From Siphonodentalium dalli (taxonomy: Eukaryota > Mollusca > Scaphopoda > Gadilida > Siphonodentaliidae): a DNA stretch of 64,000 bases. This document shows positions 48,799 through 60,894 of this stretch, in pieces. Both the position numbers and the translations under genes were made by a program. Location of the stretch: assembly GCA_032622095.1 (NCBI GenBank), contig CP136066.1, forward strand, positions 45,403,911 through 45,467,910, in the 5' to 3' direction. The notes beneath the pieces were generated by a model, which ran no database searches, was not told where the DNA came from, and was given only the letters and a program-made list of their open reading frames with translations. Numbering within the stretch: the stretch's first letter is position 1; every line of letters begins with the position of its first letter.

Positions 48799-49880
48799 CT
48801 GTTGGATCACTACTCATCACATGATGCTTTAGTATAAAAAAAGGTTTAAGGTTTAACAAAATCAGTTCAATATGGCCTCCGGGGATATGTTTATCAAATT
48901 TTAATATTGGCAGTAAAGTATCAAAAATGTCACAAAATTTGCAGAAAACTAGCAATGTTATCATATGTAGTAAATAGTACTAACATACTGGTGTTAGCTT
49001 TAAATATGATATATGGCACTTACTTACCAACAGAATCTTACTTTTTGTGCAAATACAGACAAAAAGTCAGAGATAATTTCCATAAGAGCAAGTGTATTTT
49101 GAGTCAGGAGTACTCCACAAGAAATGCTTTGTTGAGAAATACACATTGCATAGTACAAAAACGTATTTAGTTTCAATTTTCCGAAGTGAGGGTATGAGTT
49201 TTGACCCAACTCCAACGGTAAGTAAACAGCTATGTTTGGTACCGACAGTAGTGTCTTGTTTATGCAGTAGGCCAAGTTCACTCAACCACCCAAGCATACC
49301 ATTTAACATAGCAAACCTGGTCCAAATCCCAATCAGTATTAATCAAGTGATTGTTCAATGAATATCCACTGGCAGAAAGAAACTGAATACAGTCATAGTT
49401 AAACAGAGCTGTGTGATACCTGGTTGTGCACTTCAATTTTAACACACTCACTTAAACACGTGAGACTAAAGTCATTTTCTGTGGCATAATGTATGGATTT
49501 CTCGACTAAGCATTCTTCATAGAGTCCTCCCAAATCAGGATTTACATTTATTTATGGAAATTGCTCAACTACAAACCCTGTGGGTGCGCACAAAGTCGGA
49601 TTTCATTTGGGAAGAAAGTATCACATGTTTCCAATTTCTGTTACAGGTAAAGTGTTATTTACTGTCAATAATGCATGTGTAGTTGTTCTTAGCCACTTCT
49701 TTAAATTTTGCGCCATTTTTCTTCTATTTTAAAAATTTATCCAACTTGTTATCGGAGTCCATATTGGAGTGGTTTGGTTAAACTTTAAGGCATATTGTGA
49801 ACTTATTTATGTACATAAAACTGATTTCTTAGAATAAAAAAAACTAGCCCCACTGCAACGATGTAGCAATCAACTGAGAA
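48799..49880. other. Unassigned AT-rich sequence
   Basis: Several overlapping frames of 80-89 codons on both strands (48907-49361); none recognised. Confidence 0.35.
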
Positions 49881-49889
49881 TGTCGAATA
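49881..49889. repeat. Left target-site duplication, TGTCGAATA
   Basis: A 9-bp exact match to 50349-50357. Confidence 0.75.
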
Positions 49890-50348
49890 GGGTAGGGTTC
49901 TCTATTCCGAACGTTCATTATTCTGAAGGTTCGCTATTCCGAAGGTTCATAGTTCCGAAGGTTCCCTATTCCGAAGGTTCATTATTCAGAAGGTTCGATA
50001 TTCCGAAGGTTAACTATTCCGACGGTTCGCTATTCCGAAGGTTTTCTATTCTGGGCGTATTTAACCAGAAATGAATCAAAATTTGCAAGGAACCCCACGA
50101 AAACAAAAACAAAATCACATCTATTGTTGTAATATTTAAGTTATTTCCTTCATAAAAAGAGTTTTCGTAATAAAGAACCATCTCAATACTTTAGAATATA
50201 GAAGTATCCTTTAAAATAATAAAAAACCTTCGGAATAGAGAACCTTCGGAATAGCGAACCTTCGGAATATAGCGAACTTTCGGAATAGAGAACCTTCGAA
50301 ACAGCGAACCTTCGGAATAGCAGACCCTCGGAATAGAGACATGTTCCC
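49890..50348. mobile_element. MITE with inverted ends made of a different 16-bp tandem repeat
   Basis: 459 bp between 9-bp direct repeats. The left arm (about 49903-50056) is nine copies of the 16-bp unit TATTCCGAAGGTTCGC. The right arm (about 50225-50340) is about seven copies of its complement (GCGAACCTTCGGAATA). The outer ends are GGGTAG... and ...TTCCC. The ~165-bp centre is AT-rich and noncoding. The unit is unrelated to that of 28390-29662, but the length and layout are the same. Confidence 0.85.
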
Positions 50349-50357
50349 TGTCGAATA
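50349..50357. repeat. Right target-site duplication, TGTCGAATA
   Basis: Exact match to 49881-49889. Confidence 0.75.
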
Positions 50358-50499
50358 TTCCAATCACATCGACTGTATACCAGAGAACAACGCGCGAACT
50401 GAGAACTAGTGTAATATAACGTTTTTCGGGACGAAGTATCGGGTTATAACCAAAAGATAATTATATCACCAACAGTATACAGTTGTCGCCCGCTGTCGA

Positions 50500-50608
50500 G
50501 GGAGACATTGAGATTTGTCACCCGCTCGAGAACGGAATGTCTCCCGAGGAGCGCAGCTCCAAGGGAGACATTCCGTTCTCGAGCGGGTAACAAATCTCAA
50601 TGTCTCCC
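50500..50608. repeat. Hairpin, 46-bp arms and 17-nt loop with GGAGC/GCTCC core
   Basis: 50500-50545 (GGGAGACATTGAGATTTGTC...) pairs with 50563-50608 with one or two mismatches. The loop (50546-50562) forms its own stem GGAGC-gca-GCTCC. A related sequence lies at 51473-51540. Confidence 0.93.
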
Positions 50609-51472
50609 GAGAAGAAGGGCAACAACTGTTTTGTTATCCGGTTATACAACAGAAAAAAAATCCTTGTCATCCACACGCACGATGTTGCACTGAGGCACGA
50701 GTGCTTTCTTTCTCGATTATGTATATTTTCAGTAAGTATTTATCGTCGTATAGGATTTCTGTTCCATAAACGATAGTCAAGCCGTTAAGCGTTTGATAAT
50801 CAGCGTTTATTTACGATAATTTTTGTAGTTAAATCGTCAATATCGGTTCATGCAATGTAAACCAATAAGCCATATAGGTATGTTATCGCCTTCTGCAATA
50901 TGGCATATTCAATGTTGTCTTGTACGCGGAATTTACTCGCGATGTTCATTTCATAACGGTTTTCCCCGAAAGCTATTGGGAAGTTGTCGATTTCATTCGT
51001 GTACATACATATGTGTCAGTGCTCCCAAGTACATGACGATAATCACACACAATACTTCTATGATCACATTGCAGACATCGCGGAGCGGTCTGATATCATG
51101 GATGAGCGTTCAGTATATCATTCATTCGCGACAAACGTATGCATTACGTTGTCCACCAGCAAACATTTATAACCAACCAACCTCAAGGGATCCAATCTTT
51201 CAATCTTGCACCATAATGTCGACGTGAGCATATTTAATCACCGAGATGTTTCGATGTAGAACGTAGATAATAACGCTTGTCCGATAAAAGTATCAACTTA
51301 AAAGTTCGAATATTAGTGTTCACTAAAAATATGCAAATTAGCAAACACCACAACTGGTGTTTTTTTGCGAATCCGTGGGGTATATAAGATTTATGATTTT
51401 AATACGTCGCAGTGATATGAAATAGATGAGTTACTGCAGTTTGTGTTTGGAGATATTCTTGCAATGTAACAA

Positions 51473-51604
51473 CAGGCGGGCGACAAAAACAATGTCTCCC
51501 GGCTCAGCGGGCGACAGTGTGATTTGTCGCCCGGCACGTGACAGGACATGGGCCAATCAGAAGGGTGGACATAGGGAGGAGGGTAACAATAGTCATTGTT
51601 ACCC
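51473..51604. repeat. Relative of the 50.5-kb hairpin and a small perfect hairpin
   Basis: GCGGGCGACAAAAACAATGTCTCCC (split 51474-51498) matches an arm of 50500-50608 in reverse; GGGCGACAAA and TTTGTCGCCC pair across about 40 bp. Nearby, GGGTAACAAT-agtc-ATTGTTACCC (51581-51604) is a perfect hairpin. Confidence 0.7.
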
Positions 51605-51989
51605 AATAGTAGAGTTTTACTTCGTAAATCATTAGGATGTAGAATTAACTGGTTAACCCCAAATTCGCGTTCGTACCACAACGATATGTTGCCCGCCATG
51701 AATGAACTGTTGCCCGGTTTGCAATCACCGTCAGCTTTCGTGACGTCACGAGTGAAGTGTTGTCTGGCTCCGAGCGAACTGTTGACTGACCCGAACGAAC
51801 TGTTACATGGTTTGCAATTTCCGTGATGTTTCGGCTATTTCCGGAAATGTCCGGTTTCGTTTTTTAATTATACCGAATTTCCGCATAGTCATATTCCAGT
51901 TAGTTCTCATAATTCGAAATAACACTAATAAAGAGTGTGATTAATTAGCAATGACCTGATTATATACAAGTAAATGTTTTGGGTAACAC

Positions 51990-52064
51990 AGCAATTATTT
52001 CATGTGTATTTTGGGAACAGGCAAAATTGTTGTCTGTTCCAAAAAGACACATGAAATAATTGCT
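51990..52064. repeat. Hairpin, 31-bp arms and 13-nt loop
   Basis: 51990-52020 (AGCAATTATTTCATGTGT...) pairs with 52034-52064 (...ACACATGAAATAATTGCT) with few mismatches. Confidence 0.9.
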
Positions 52065-53496
52065 TACTGCATGTAAATCGTTGATAACAATGGCGCAGTG
52101 TTTTGACTATTTGGATATCAGATTTATGAAAATTTATGAAAACGTAACTAATTTTGGCACTATTTTTTGCTACTCCGTCGTGGACACCCATCAGATGGTT
52201 GCACACAACTTTAATTTGACGATAGCATGGCAATAGTGAGAGTTACTTGCTTCGATTGAAGCTTCAAATAAATATACATGTAAGCACATTTTAATGGATT
52301 AATATCGAATACAAATATAATAAACTGTGACCATAAAGACCATCTAACTAGGTCTATGCAAAGATTTCTGATCATGATCATAAAAACATGACAAGAATCC
52401 CAGTAACAATTGTTGGCTAAATTCAATACCGCATCATTTAAGATAACTTTGGTTTATACATGACTGGTACCACGGGAATATAATATTAAGTCGTTATTTG
52501 ATTTAACCCTATACATGTATATTCATAACAACGTGATTCACAATTTGTAACCTTTTCGAAGCAGTGGAGAACACTGTTCGAGATGTATGTGAAAAATCTA
52601 CATTTATCTTCCAATTCGGGTTGCCACTTTGAATGCTATCTCCAGCTATTTGGCCCATCATTTCAGAGTGTGACACATTTAAGACGATTCAATACAGATG
52701 CCATTCGTTCTTGAAATAAAGGTTTAAACCCGAAAGGTGAACTTTAGATAATTTAAGTGCATACCACTTCCAGGGTTGGTATATGTATAACATATATCTG
52801 TAAATTGAGAAAACAATACAAATATCCGTCTTGTGCACGTCATATGTTATTTTAATGATCTCTACAATTTAATGATCAGACAATAATGTCTGGTAACTCC
52901 ACATGCAGAATAGATGTTACCGTGAACAATAGAGTTATCGCTCTTCAATCGAGTCACGTTTAACAGTAATGCAGATACAACTATTTAAAAGCGGTTAGAA
53001 TTATTTTATGAAAAGTGTAGGTGCGTTACAGAAATTAAAACAATTTGTACGTATTTGAGTCGTTATAATGATGTTGCTAGATGTATGTTTTCGTAAATAA
53101 TGTGAGTACCGGGCATGTTCTGATGGATTCTCGGGTATCGTTCCATTGCAATCACCAAAGCATCCGCAATAATACATCAGTTTTATGAACATATTTAGGC
53201 CACACAGCCTGGGTGTTACACCAAATCATACCCGGTTATTGACCAATAAAACACACCACAATACGAATCGACGCCACACCTTGTTGACCTTGATGACTAA
53301 ATGTGGTATATAGCATACATGTACATGTAACTGGGCGTCTTTTTGTGAGTGCGTGGCCATATCGATAATTTACAGATATAATATTAGGCTAACTTACTGT
53401 GTTGCATGGTACATCTGGTATAATATCCAAACTTCAGATATATATATATATAAAGATGCACAATGCGAATTAACGCTCGCAAATTACTCTTTCCTT
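52065..53496. other. Unassigned AT-rich sequence
   Basis: No gene or structured repeat recognised. Confidence 0.35.
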
Positions 53497-53600
53497 GGCT
53501 TCGGGGTTAAAACTTCAATTCGAGTCGAGGAACCCACACAACAAAGCTCAAACTGATCAGACATTGATTTCTGAAATCTATTATTTTTCACCATCCAGTA
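53497..53600 (-). repeat. Dispersed repeat family D, reversed partial copy
   Basis: ATTCGAGTCGAGGAACCC and CAAAGCTCAAACTGATCAGA are reverse relatives of the family D blocks at 4257, 5059 and 38370. Confidence 0.55.
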
Positions 53601-53939
53601 AAACGTCGACAAGAAGACGGCCTCATACCAAATTGCGGATGCATATGGATAACTCTAAAAATCAAGTGTGTTTTTTTATGTCAGATATTTGAATGAATTT
53701 TTTGTTATGAATAACACGTTTTTGGGCAAAGTTATACTACAAGTATAGTTGACTGTGGTTAGCATTATTGTTGGGCAGTTAATCGATTCTGATAACTGAA
53801 GCGGCATTTAAAAAATGTTTTTGTTGTTGGAATCTGATGATATGGGGACCATTAGATCGGATTTAATACCATTAAGAACAAAATAGTCAACTCAGTTTGT
53901 TGAAATAAATAAAATAAAAAGCTTTATAAACATAAGAAA

Positions 53940-54582
53940 CTAGCTGATGTGCCCGACTATGTCCGGGCTATTTGGGGAACAACGTTCAAAAGTATTAGGA
54001 GAAAGAAAAACACTATTTGAGTAGAATCGATCGATGTCCAGAAACATGCATATATTGGCGATGTCAAGGTAAATGAAACGGTCGCGCGTGCAATTGAACC
54101 CGCCCATATTGTTCCCGGGATCAAAGTAGTCCTACGCACCAGATTTGAGTTGGATCGGTCGAGGTCCTGAACATGCCTATATGAGCGTATATGAGCGATG
54201 TCAATGTCAATATCAAGGACAGGGTCGCACATATATGAGCGTATATGAACGAGGTCAAGGCCAAGTACACGGTTGCACGTAAATTTGGACCCGCCGATAT
54301 TGTTCCCGGGATCAAAGTACGCCAACATACCAAATTTGAGTCGGATCGGTTGAGGTTCAGAATCATGCCTATATGAGCTTATGTGAACGAGGTCAAGGTC
54401 AAGGACACGGTCGCACGTGAAATTGGACCCACACATATTGTGCCCGGTATCAAAGTAGGCCTACATGCCAAATTTGAGTCGGATCGGTCGAGGTCCAGAA
54501 ACATGCCTATATGAGCGTATATGAGAGAGGTCAAGGTCAATGTCAAGAACACGACCGCAAGTGAAATTGGACTCGCCCATGT
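53940..54582 (-). mobile_element. Helitron family B, 3-prime end with ~185-bp tandem units
   Basis: On the minus strand it ends GCCCG-gacatagt-CGGGC, ACATCAG, CTAG before a host T (CTAG = 53940-53943): a terminal hairpin plus CTAG|T, with a sequence different from the 18.5/25.6-kb family. Upstream are three to four degenerate ~185-bp units (markers CCCATATTGTTCCCGGGATC, TTTGAGTCGGATCGG and GAGGTCAAGGTCAA, at about 54100, 54290, 54430 and 54580). It runs into the giant foldback at 54583, so its 5-prime end is not seen. Confidence 0.75.
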
Positions 54583-55839
54583 TGTAGAGTCCAGACAAGA
54601 TGATGGCCGTCATGGCCACCGTTTTTCAGACTTGGCCTAAGTCAGCTTTATGCAAATTATAGAGGGATTTTCTAGTAAACCGTATACAAATGTATATATT
54701 TTCGTGAAGCTAAGACATAATGTCACCTTTATAGTGAAGAATTGAAACTCCCAATCCAAGATGGCGGCCAAATTTTTGACCGCCGGATGTTGAAAATATG
54801 ACATTTTTTTACTTATATCTTCTAGATCAGTTTATGCTGTATGGAACTGGTTGCGAAATGTGACTTTATTTTGTATTTTGTATATTAACTGATCACTGGG
54901 TCAATGGAACATGCAATTATTGGGGTCCTAGGCCCTTCCGATCCCTCAAACATTCGATTTTACGGAATGCGGTATAACATTTCACAAACAGTCACAATTG
55001 GGATTCTAGTCATATTTCAACAAGAAATGACATAATTGTGTAATGTAAGTGAGACATATCATTACCTATGAATATTCCAACTCATTGGAACAAAATTTGT
55101 TACTTTGGCTGAAAATGGCTGCCAAATTGGCCGCCAAAATATGGAAAATGGTAGACATTGCACCAGCGTGCACTGCAACCGCTTACAAGTTGAGGTTGAT
55201 GTATACAATTGGCTATTCTACCTCCTATGCCTTGAACATTAACATGTATGATGCACCACGGTTAGTTTTCACCACTGACATCACCAGAAATATTGGATTT
55301 CTCTCTCACAAACTTGACATAAATATCGGCAAAAAATAACTTGTCAGGTTTTTCATCATTTGTTTCAAGTAAAATGTAATATCTTTTGTATGAAAGGTGT
55401 TTATTGTTTTGGGCTATCTCAAATGTGACACACTACGGTGTTTATAGGCCAAATTGCTCAAGGTGGCTTCCAAAATGGCAACCAAATTTGATAATTTTTT
55501 ATTTTTTTTACATATATCCCGAACATTATTCTCTGTGTTATCCGAAAGGAAGCAAATTGTGACTCATAGCTAATTAACTGACAACTACATGTTCTAATTA
55601 TGGTTGTCCCAGTTCCGTATGGGACATGGCGAATTCATTTTAATGTTGCAGTATGGAATTTTGCCGACAACCTCTTTTGTGATTCTGACCATATTATTGA
55701 AAGGAAACGGGCAGAACTTTCAGACGGAACTGAGATAAACCATAATATGTGGCTACTCTGGCCCATTATGATAACAATTTATCAACTGGATACAGGGTGG
55801 ATGCCAAGGTGGCAGCCAGGGAGTTACTGTATGATCACA

Positions 55840-57250
55840 GGTGAGGTGAATAGGTATACAAGAGTTATTGTATGTCATGAATGATGTGAATAGGTATACA
55901 CGGAGTGAAATATGGTTATGAGTGGGGTATCCATGGTAAGATATATAGGTACACACCGAGTGATCATGGTCATGACTCATATGTGAGGCGAATCGGTATG
56001 TACGGAGTGACTGTATGGTGTATGGTCGTGTACCCAGTACGGGTGTACCCGATGTGGCTGTATGTGCATTGATGTGGTGTATGGACATAACGAGAATAGC
56101 TACATGGTAATCTGTGTGTTGTTTGTGTATATATCATATGGAGTGACTGTACCGTGTGTGGCTGTATTGTGACAGGTGGTGTATATGTATGCATATGCTG
56201 TCTATATGATCATGTATGGGGTGTGGATAACTATGGAGTGATTTATGGCCATGGGTAATGTTATATGTATACATGGAATGACTACACGGCCGTGATTGAA
56301 GTGTATATGTATACCTGAAGTAAGATGGATGGTAATCGGCGAGCGCGTTGGTATATAGCGAGTGGTAACGGGTGGCCATGTGAAGTATATGTATATATGT
56401 CATGGATGTATTATCATTGGTGGGTGTATAGGCATTAGCTGTATGATCATGGATGGCGTTATGAGTATACAATGAATTGCTGAATTGTCATGTGTGAGGT
56501 GTATATGCAAGTACGGAAGGTATGAGTCGTCATGTGTGCGGGTATTGGTATATCTCGAATGGCTGAATGGCCATTGGTGAGGTTTATATGTATACCTGGA
56601 GTGACTCTATGGCCATGTGTGGGCTGCAAATGTATATATCGAGTGGTTATATGACTATGGGTGTGGCGAATAGGTATACATGTAATGACTGTATGGTCAA
56701 TCGTGAGATGAATAGATATACAAGGAGTAATTTTATGATCCTGAATGTGGCCATGTGTCAGGTGTAGGAGTATACCTGGTGTAGTCGTATATCTTGATTG
56801 GCTATGTGCCGATGGTGAGACGAATAGGTAAACAGGGAGTGACTTATGGCCAATGGTGAGGTGAATATTTATACAATGATTGACCATGATCACGTATGCA
56901 TGTTTTGAATATGTATACATGGGGTGACTATATGGTCATAGGTCAGGTGAAGGAGTATATCTGGTGTCATGGGTGAGATTATTAGTATTGAAGCGAGTGG
57001 CTATATGTCCATTGGTGAGGTGCGTAACTATACATGGAGTAACTCTATGGTAATTGTTGTGGTGTTTATGTATATCTTGAATGTATATTTGGCAATGTGT
57101 GTATAGGAGTATATATACCCGGTGTGCCTGTATTGTGACCCATTGATGTATGGTTATTAGAGTGTGTACGGGTATAACCAAATATCGATGTATGGTCATG
57201 GGTCAGGTGTACGTTATACAGTGGGTGACTATATTGCCAGTTGTGTGGTG
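55840..57250 (+). repeat. ~42-bp tandem array, left arm
   Basis: Units of 40-42 bp, e.g. successive GTATACCTGGAGTGACTC, GTATATATCGAGTGGTTA and GTATACATGTAATGACTG at 56590-56690. Divergent copies are sometimes fused to ~60 bp. Long His/Thr/Tyr-rich frames on the minus strand (56134-56472, 56459-56920) are products of the repeat. Confidence 0.9.
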
Positions 57251-57768
57251 CTTATGTAGTGACTGACTATGTGGTAATAGGTGGCTATCGCTTTCCTCCA
57301 ATGTACATAAACACCATCAAGATGGAGAACTCTATGACATTACCTCTCTATTGATTAACATATCCTTGTGGAATATATATATATATTATTGTGGAAAGCG
57401 ATAGACAGACAAGGTTTCACATGTACAGCACATCCATGATCACAGTCACTCCATATGTACACAAACACTACATAAATGACAATATAGTCACCCACTTTAT
57501 ACACATACACCTGACCCATGACAATACAGCCATACTTGTTTATACCCGTGCATACCATACGACCACGAGTCACCATGCATGGACACCGGGTACATTCTTA
57601 GACCTGACACATGACCATATTGTCAATCCCTGTATACATATTCACCGCATTCAGGATCATAGGGTCACTCCTTGAATACTTATTCACATCACTATTGACC
57701 ATACAGTCACTACCTGTATACCTATTCGCCACACCCATAGTCATATGACCACTCGATATATATAGGTT

Positions 57769-57861
57769 ATAACCCCCTTGGGTGTCTGTACAAGGAATAT
57801 AGACCAAAGCCGCGAAGCGGCTGCGGTCTGTATTCCTTGTACATACACCCAAGGGGGTTAT
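57769..57861. repeat. 93-bp palindrome with AGCCGC-gaa-GCGGCT core
   Basis: ATAACCCCCTTGGGTGT at 57769 pairs with ACACCCAAGGGGGTTAT ending 57861. TACAAGGAATA pairs with TATTCCTTGTA, AGACC with GGTCT, and the centre is a perfect 6-bp stem with a 3-nt loop. A few mismatches only. Confidence 0.93.
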
Positions 57862-57866
57862 GGCAT

Positions 57867-58793
57867 ATTTATAAAACGGTTCACACCCCAAGGCAAACAC
57901 AATTGAGTCACATTATATTCGATGATTACCTAAACAAAAGTCAATTGAATGGATTGTGGTGTTCGCTACTCCTATTGAATAATCAGTCAAATGTCCGTTG
58001 GCAATCGGCTCACTTACATGCGTCTGCATTATATATCAGCATTGATAAACCATTTTGTGTCCGAATTTGAGAACGCTTTATACTGATAACGTGTTTCTTG
58101 ATGAAAACAATTATTCCTTGTGACAATAAACTGTTTCAGCTGTTTAGGTTATTTTTCACCGTATTGCCATAATGGATTTATCGTTCAGAACACAGGAGAC
58201 AATGAGCCGGTTGTGTTCGGACTCGGAAGTGAAACTATTCCACATTGCATAAAGTTTGTGTGATGAAATATCACCGGAATTCATAACAAAAGACGTAAGC
58301 AAACCTGTGTATAGTGCCTGTATTTTCCGCGCACATGCATGTATATGTGAACAGTTTGTGAAATTTTCGCAATGTACCATTCAAAAGATCATTAAGTGAT
58401 TATTGTGGATTATACATTCGAAACAGGTTTGGATCTCGTTCAGTTTACTTCCAATCACCCGCCCCTCCCGACAAACCATAACATATTCAACCGAAAGTGT
58501 TGGGCCCCCACCCATGCCGACCACCCCTATACAGGTATGTCCGCTAATAATGGAATGATCCGTGTTTTAACTTCCCGAGTGACTGGTGCGATCATTATCA
58601 TGGCGCATTGTTAGAATTTCACACATACCGCTCCGACCTCCTTTCAGCTTACTATCCAATTAATGTCAATTTATGTGTGATATTTAGCTCAAGTCTGTAT
58701 TCTGGCCCCGTTGAAATACAGATTCATACAAGAAATATTGTTCATGAATTGGAGCAATTTGATTGGCCGAGGGGTGTGAACCGGTTTATAAAT
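57867..58793. mobile_element. 927-bp insertion with 23-bp terminal inverted repeats
   Basis: ATTTATAAAACGGTTCACAC CCC at the left end matches the reverse complement of the right end (ATTTATAAACCGGTTCACAC CCC) with one mismatch; weaker similarity extends a further 25 bp. The interior has no ~42-bp units and no recognised gene. It starts 5 bp after the hairpin at 57769-57861. No clear target duplication. Confidence 0.82.
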
Positions 58794-60894
58794 ACATATA
58801 CAGCCCACCATGACCATAGATTCAATCCAGGTACATATATACATCGCCAATGGCCATTCAGCCCTTCCCGATATACAAATACCGCACATACGAAAACTCA
58901 TAACTCATACACATCACACATGGCAATTCAGCAACTCACTGTATACTCATACACGTCATCCATGGTCATACTTATACTACCTATACACCCACCAATGATA
59001 ATACATCCACGCAATATATAAATATACATCCCAACCGTTACCAAAATGGCTCTCCATATATACCACGTGCTCGCCAATGACACTCCAGGTTACTATAGGT
59101 TTGCATATACATTTCAATCATGACCGTACAATCATTCAATGTACACCTATACACATTACACATAACAATAAAATCACTCCCTATTTATCCACGCACCCCA
59201 TCCATGATCATACAGACAACACATATATACATATACACCCATCTGTCACAATGCAGCGACACACGATGCACTTGTACATCCCACCCATGACCTTACAGTC
59301 ACTCCATATTTACATAGACAACACACAGGTGATCATGCAGCTACTCTCATTGTATCCATACACCACATCAATGCCCATACAGCCACATCGGGTACACCCG
59401 TACTGTGTACACACAACCATACACCGATCAGTCACTCCATGTATACCGATTCATCTCACACATGATCTTACAAGCCACTCTTGTATACCTATACATCGCA
59501 CCATGGACACCCCACTCATAAACATAGTGTCACTCCGTGTATACATATTCACATAATTCATGACCATACAGTAACTCCCTGTATACATATTCACCTCACA
59601 TATGATCATTCAGTAACTCCCTGGCTGCCATCTTAGCCTCCACACTGTATCCAATTGTTAAATTGTTATCCTAATTGTCCAGATTAGCCACATAATTATT
59701 ATGGTTCATCTCAGTTCGGTCTAAAAGTTCTGCCCATTTCCTTTCAAAAATATGGCCAAAATCACAAAAGAGGTTCTCGGAAAAATTCCATACTGCAACT
59801 TAAAATGAATTTTGCATGCCCCATACATAACTGGGTCTACCAGAATAGAACATGTATTTGTCAGATAATTATCTAAAACGTAAAATAACCAAGTAAGTTA
59901 CAATTTGCAACATTTTCGGAAAACTCAGAATAATGTTCGGGATATATTTAAAACTTTTCACCAAATTGCCATTTGGAAGCCATCTTTGAGCAATTTGGTC
60001 TATAAACACCATAATGTGACACGTTTAAGATAGACCAAAACAATAAACACCTTTCATACCAAAGATAATTACATTTTACTTGAAAAAATGGTCCAAGCCT
60101 GAAAAGTGATTTTTTGCCGATATTTATGTCAAGTTTGTGAGAGAAAAATCCAATATTTATGGTGATGTCAGTGGTGACAATAGTAACAATAAACCATGGT
60201 GCATCAGACATGTCAGTATTCAATGTATATAAAGCAGAATAGCCAATTGAATACATCAACCGCAACTTGTAAGTGATTGCAGGGCACGCTGGTGCAGTAT
60301 CTACCATTTTCCATATTTTGGCGGCTATTTTGAGCTTAAGTAACAAATTTGGTTCCAGCGAGTTGGAATATTCATAGATAATGATATGCCTCACTTACAG
60401 TAACAGTTCTGTTCATTTCATGTTGATATATGATTAGAATCCCAATTGTGATTTGTAAAATGTTATACCGCATTCTGTAAATTTGTATTGCATATTTCAT
60501 TGCTCAATGATTAGTTAATATTCAAAATACAAAACAAAGTCACATTTCTTAAGCAGTTACAAACAGCATCAAGTGATCTAGAAGATATACATGAAAACAC
60601 GTCATATTTTAAACTTCCGGCGGCCATTTTGGCGGCCATCTTGGATTGGATATACCTTTGTATACATTTTACAAGAGTTTCCCGCTATAATGTTCATCAA
60701 ACTGACTTAGGGCCGTCTGAAAAACGGCGCCATGATGGTCGCCATCATATCTGGAGTCTACACGGCCACTTTTGTTTCTTGTTAACATTGCTTAAAAGTT
60801 GAAGGACATAATAAGGAACAAAATGAATGAGGTAATGTTAAGTCCCGGGATGCAAGGGTACCCACGTTAGCTCCCTGACTAATTCGCCGGAAAT

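Larger units (their letters stand above)
57420..59600 (-). repeat. ~42-bp tandem array, right arm (interrupted)
   Basis: Same unit in reverse complement (CACTCCNTGTATACCTATTC, CACATGACCATACAGTC). It is broken by the hairpin at 57769-57861 and the insertion at 57867-58793. The 159-codon frame at 59077-59556 is a repeat product. Confidence 0.9.
54583..60762. mobile_element. Giant foldback element, 6.2 kb, with tandem-repeat inner arms
   Basis: Outer ends: TGTAGAGTCCAGACA (54583) and the reverse complement TGTAGACTCCAGATA (ending 60762). The outer domains (54583-55830 and about 59610-60762) are about 1.2 kb and reverse-complementary; the frames 55049-55339 (+) and 60394-59948 (-) encode near-identical peptides for that reason only. 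The inner domains are arrays of a ~42-bp unit (GTATACATGGAGTGACTGTA, TGGTCATG, GTGAGGTGAATAG) running one way at 55840-57250 and the opposite way from 57420. The centre is a short inverted repeat (CTATCGCTTTCC, about 57268, and GGAAAGCGATAG, about 57398). Without the 927-bp insertion in the right arm the two arms are of similar length. No transposase was recognised. Confidence 0.88.

Noticed and set aside
55840-59600. Several frames of 100-159 codons rich in His, Thr and Tyr
   Set aside because: They follow the ~42-bp tandem repeat on either strand and share no protein features.
55049-60394. Near-identical peptides at 55049-55339 (+) and 60394-59948 (-), looking like a duplicated gene
   Set aside because: The similarity covers the whole inverted-repeat arm, including plainly noncoding parts, and the frames have no domain.
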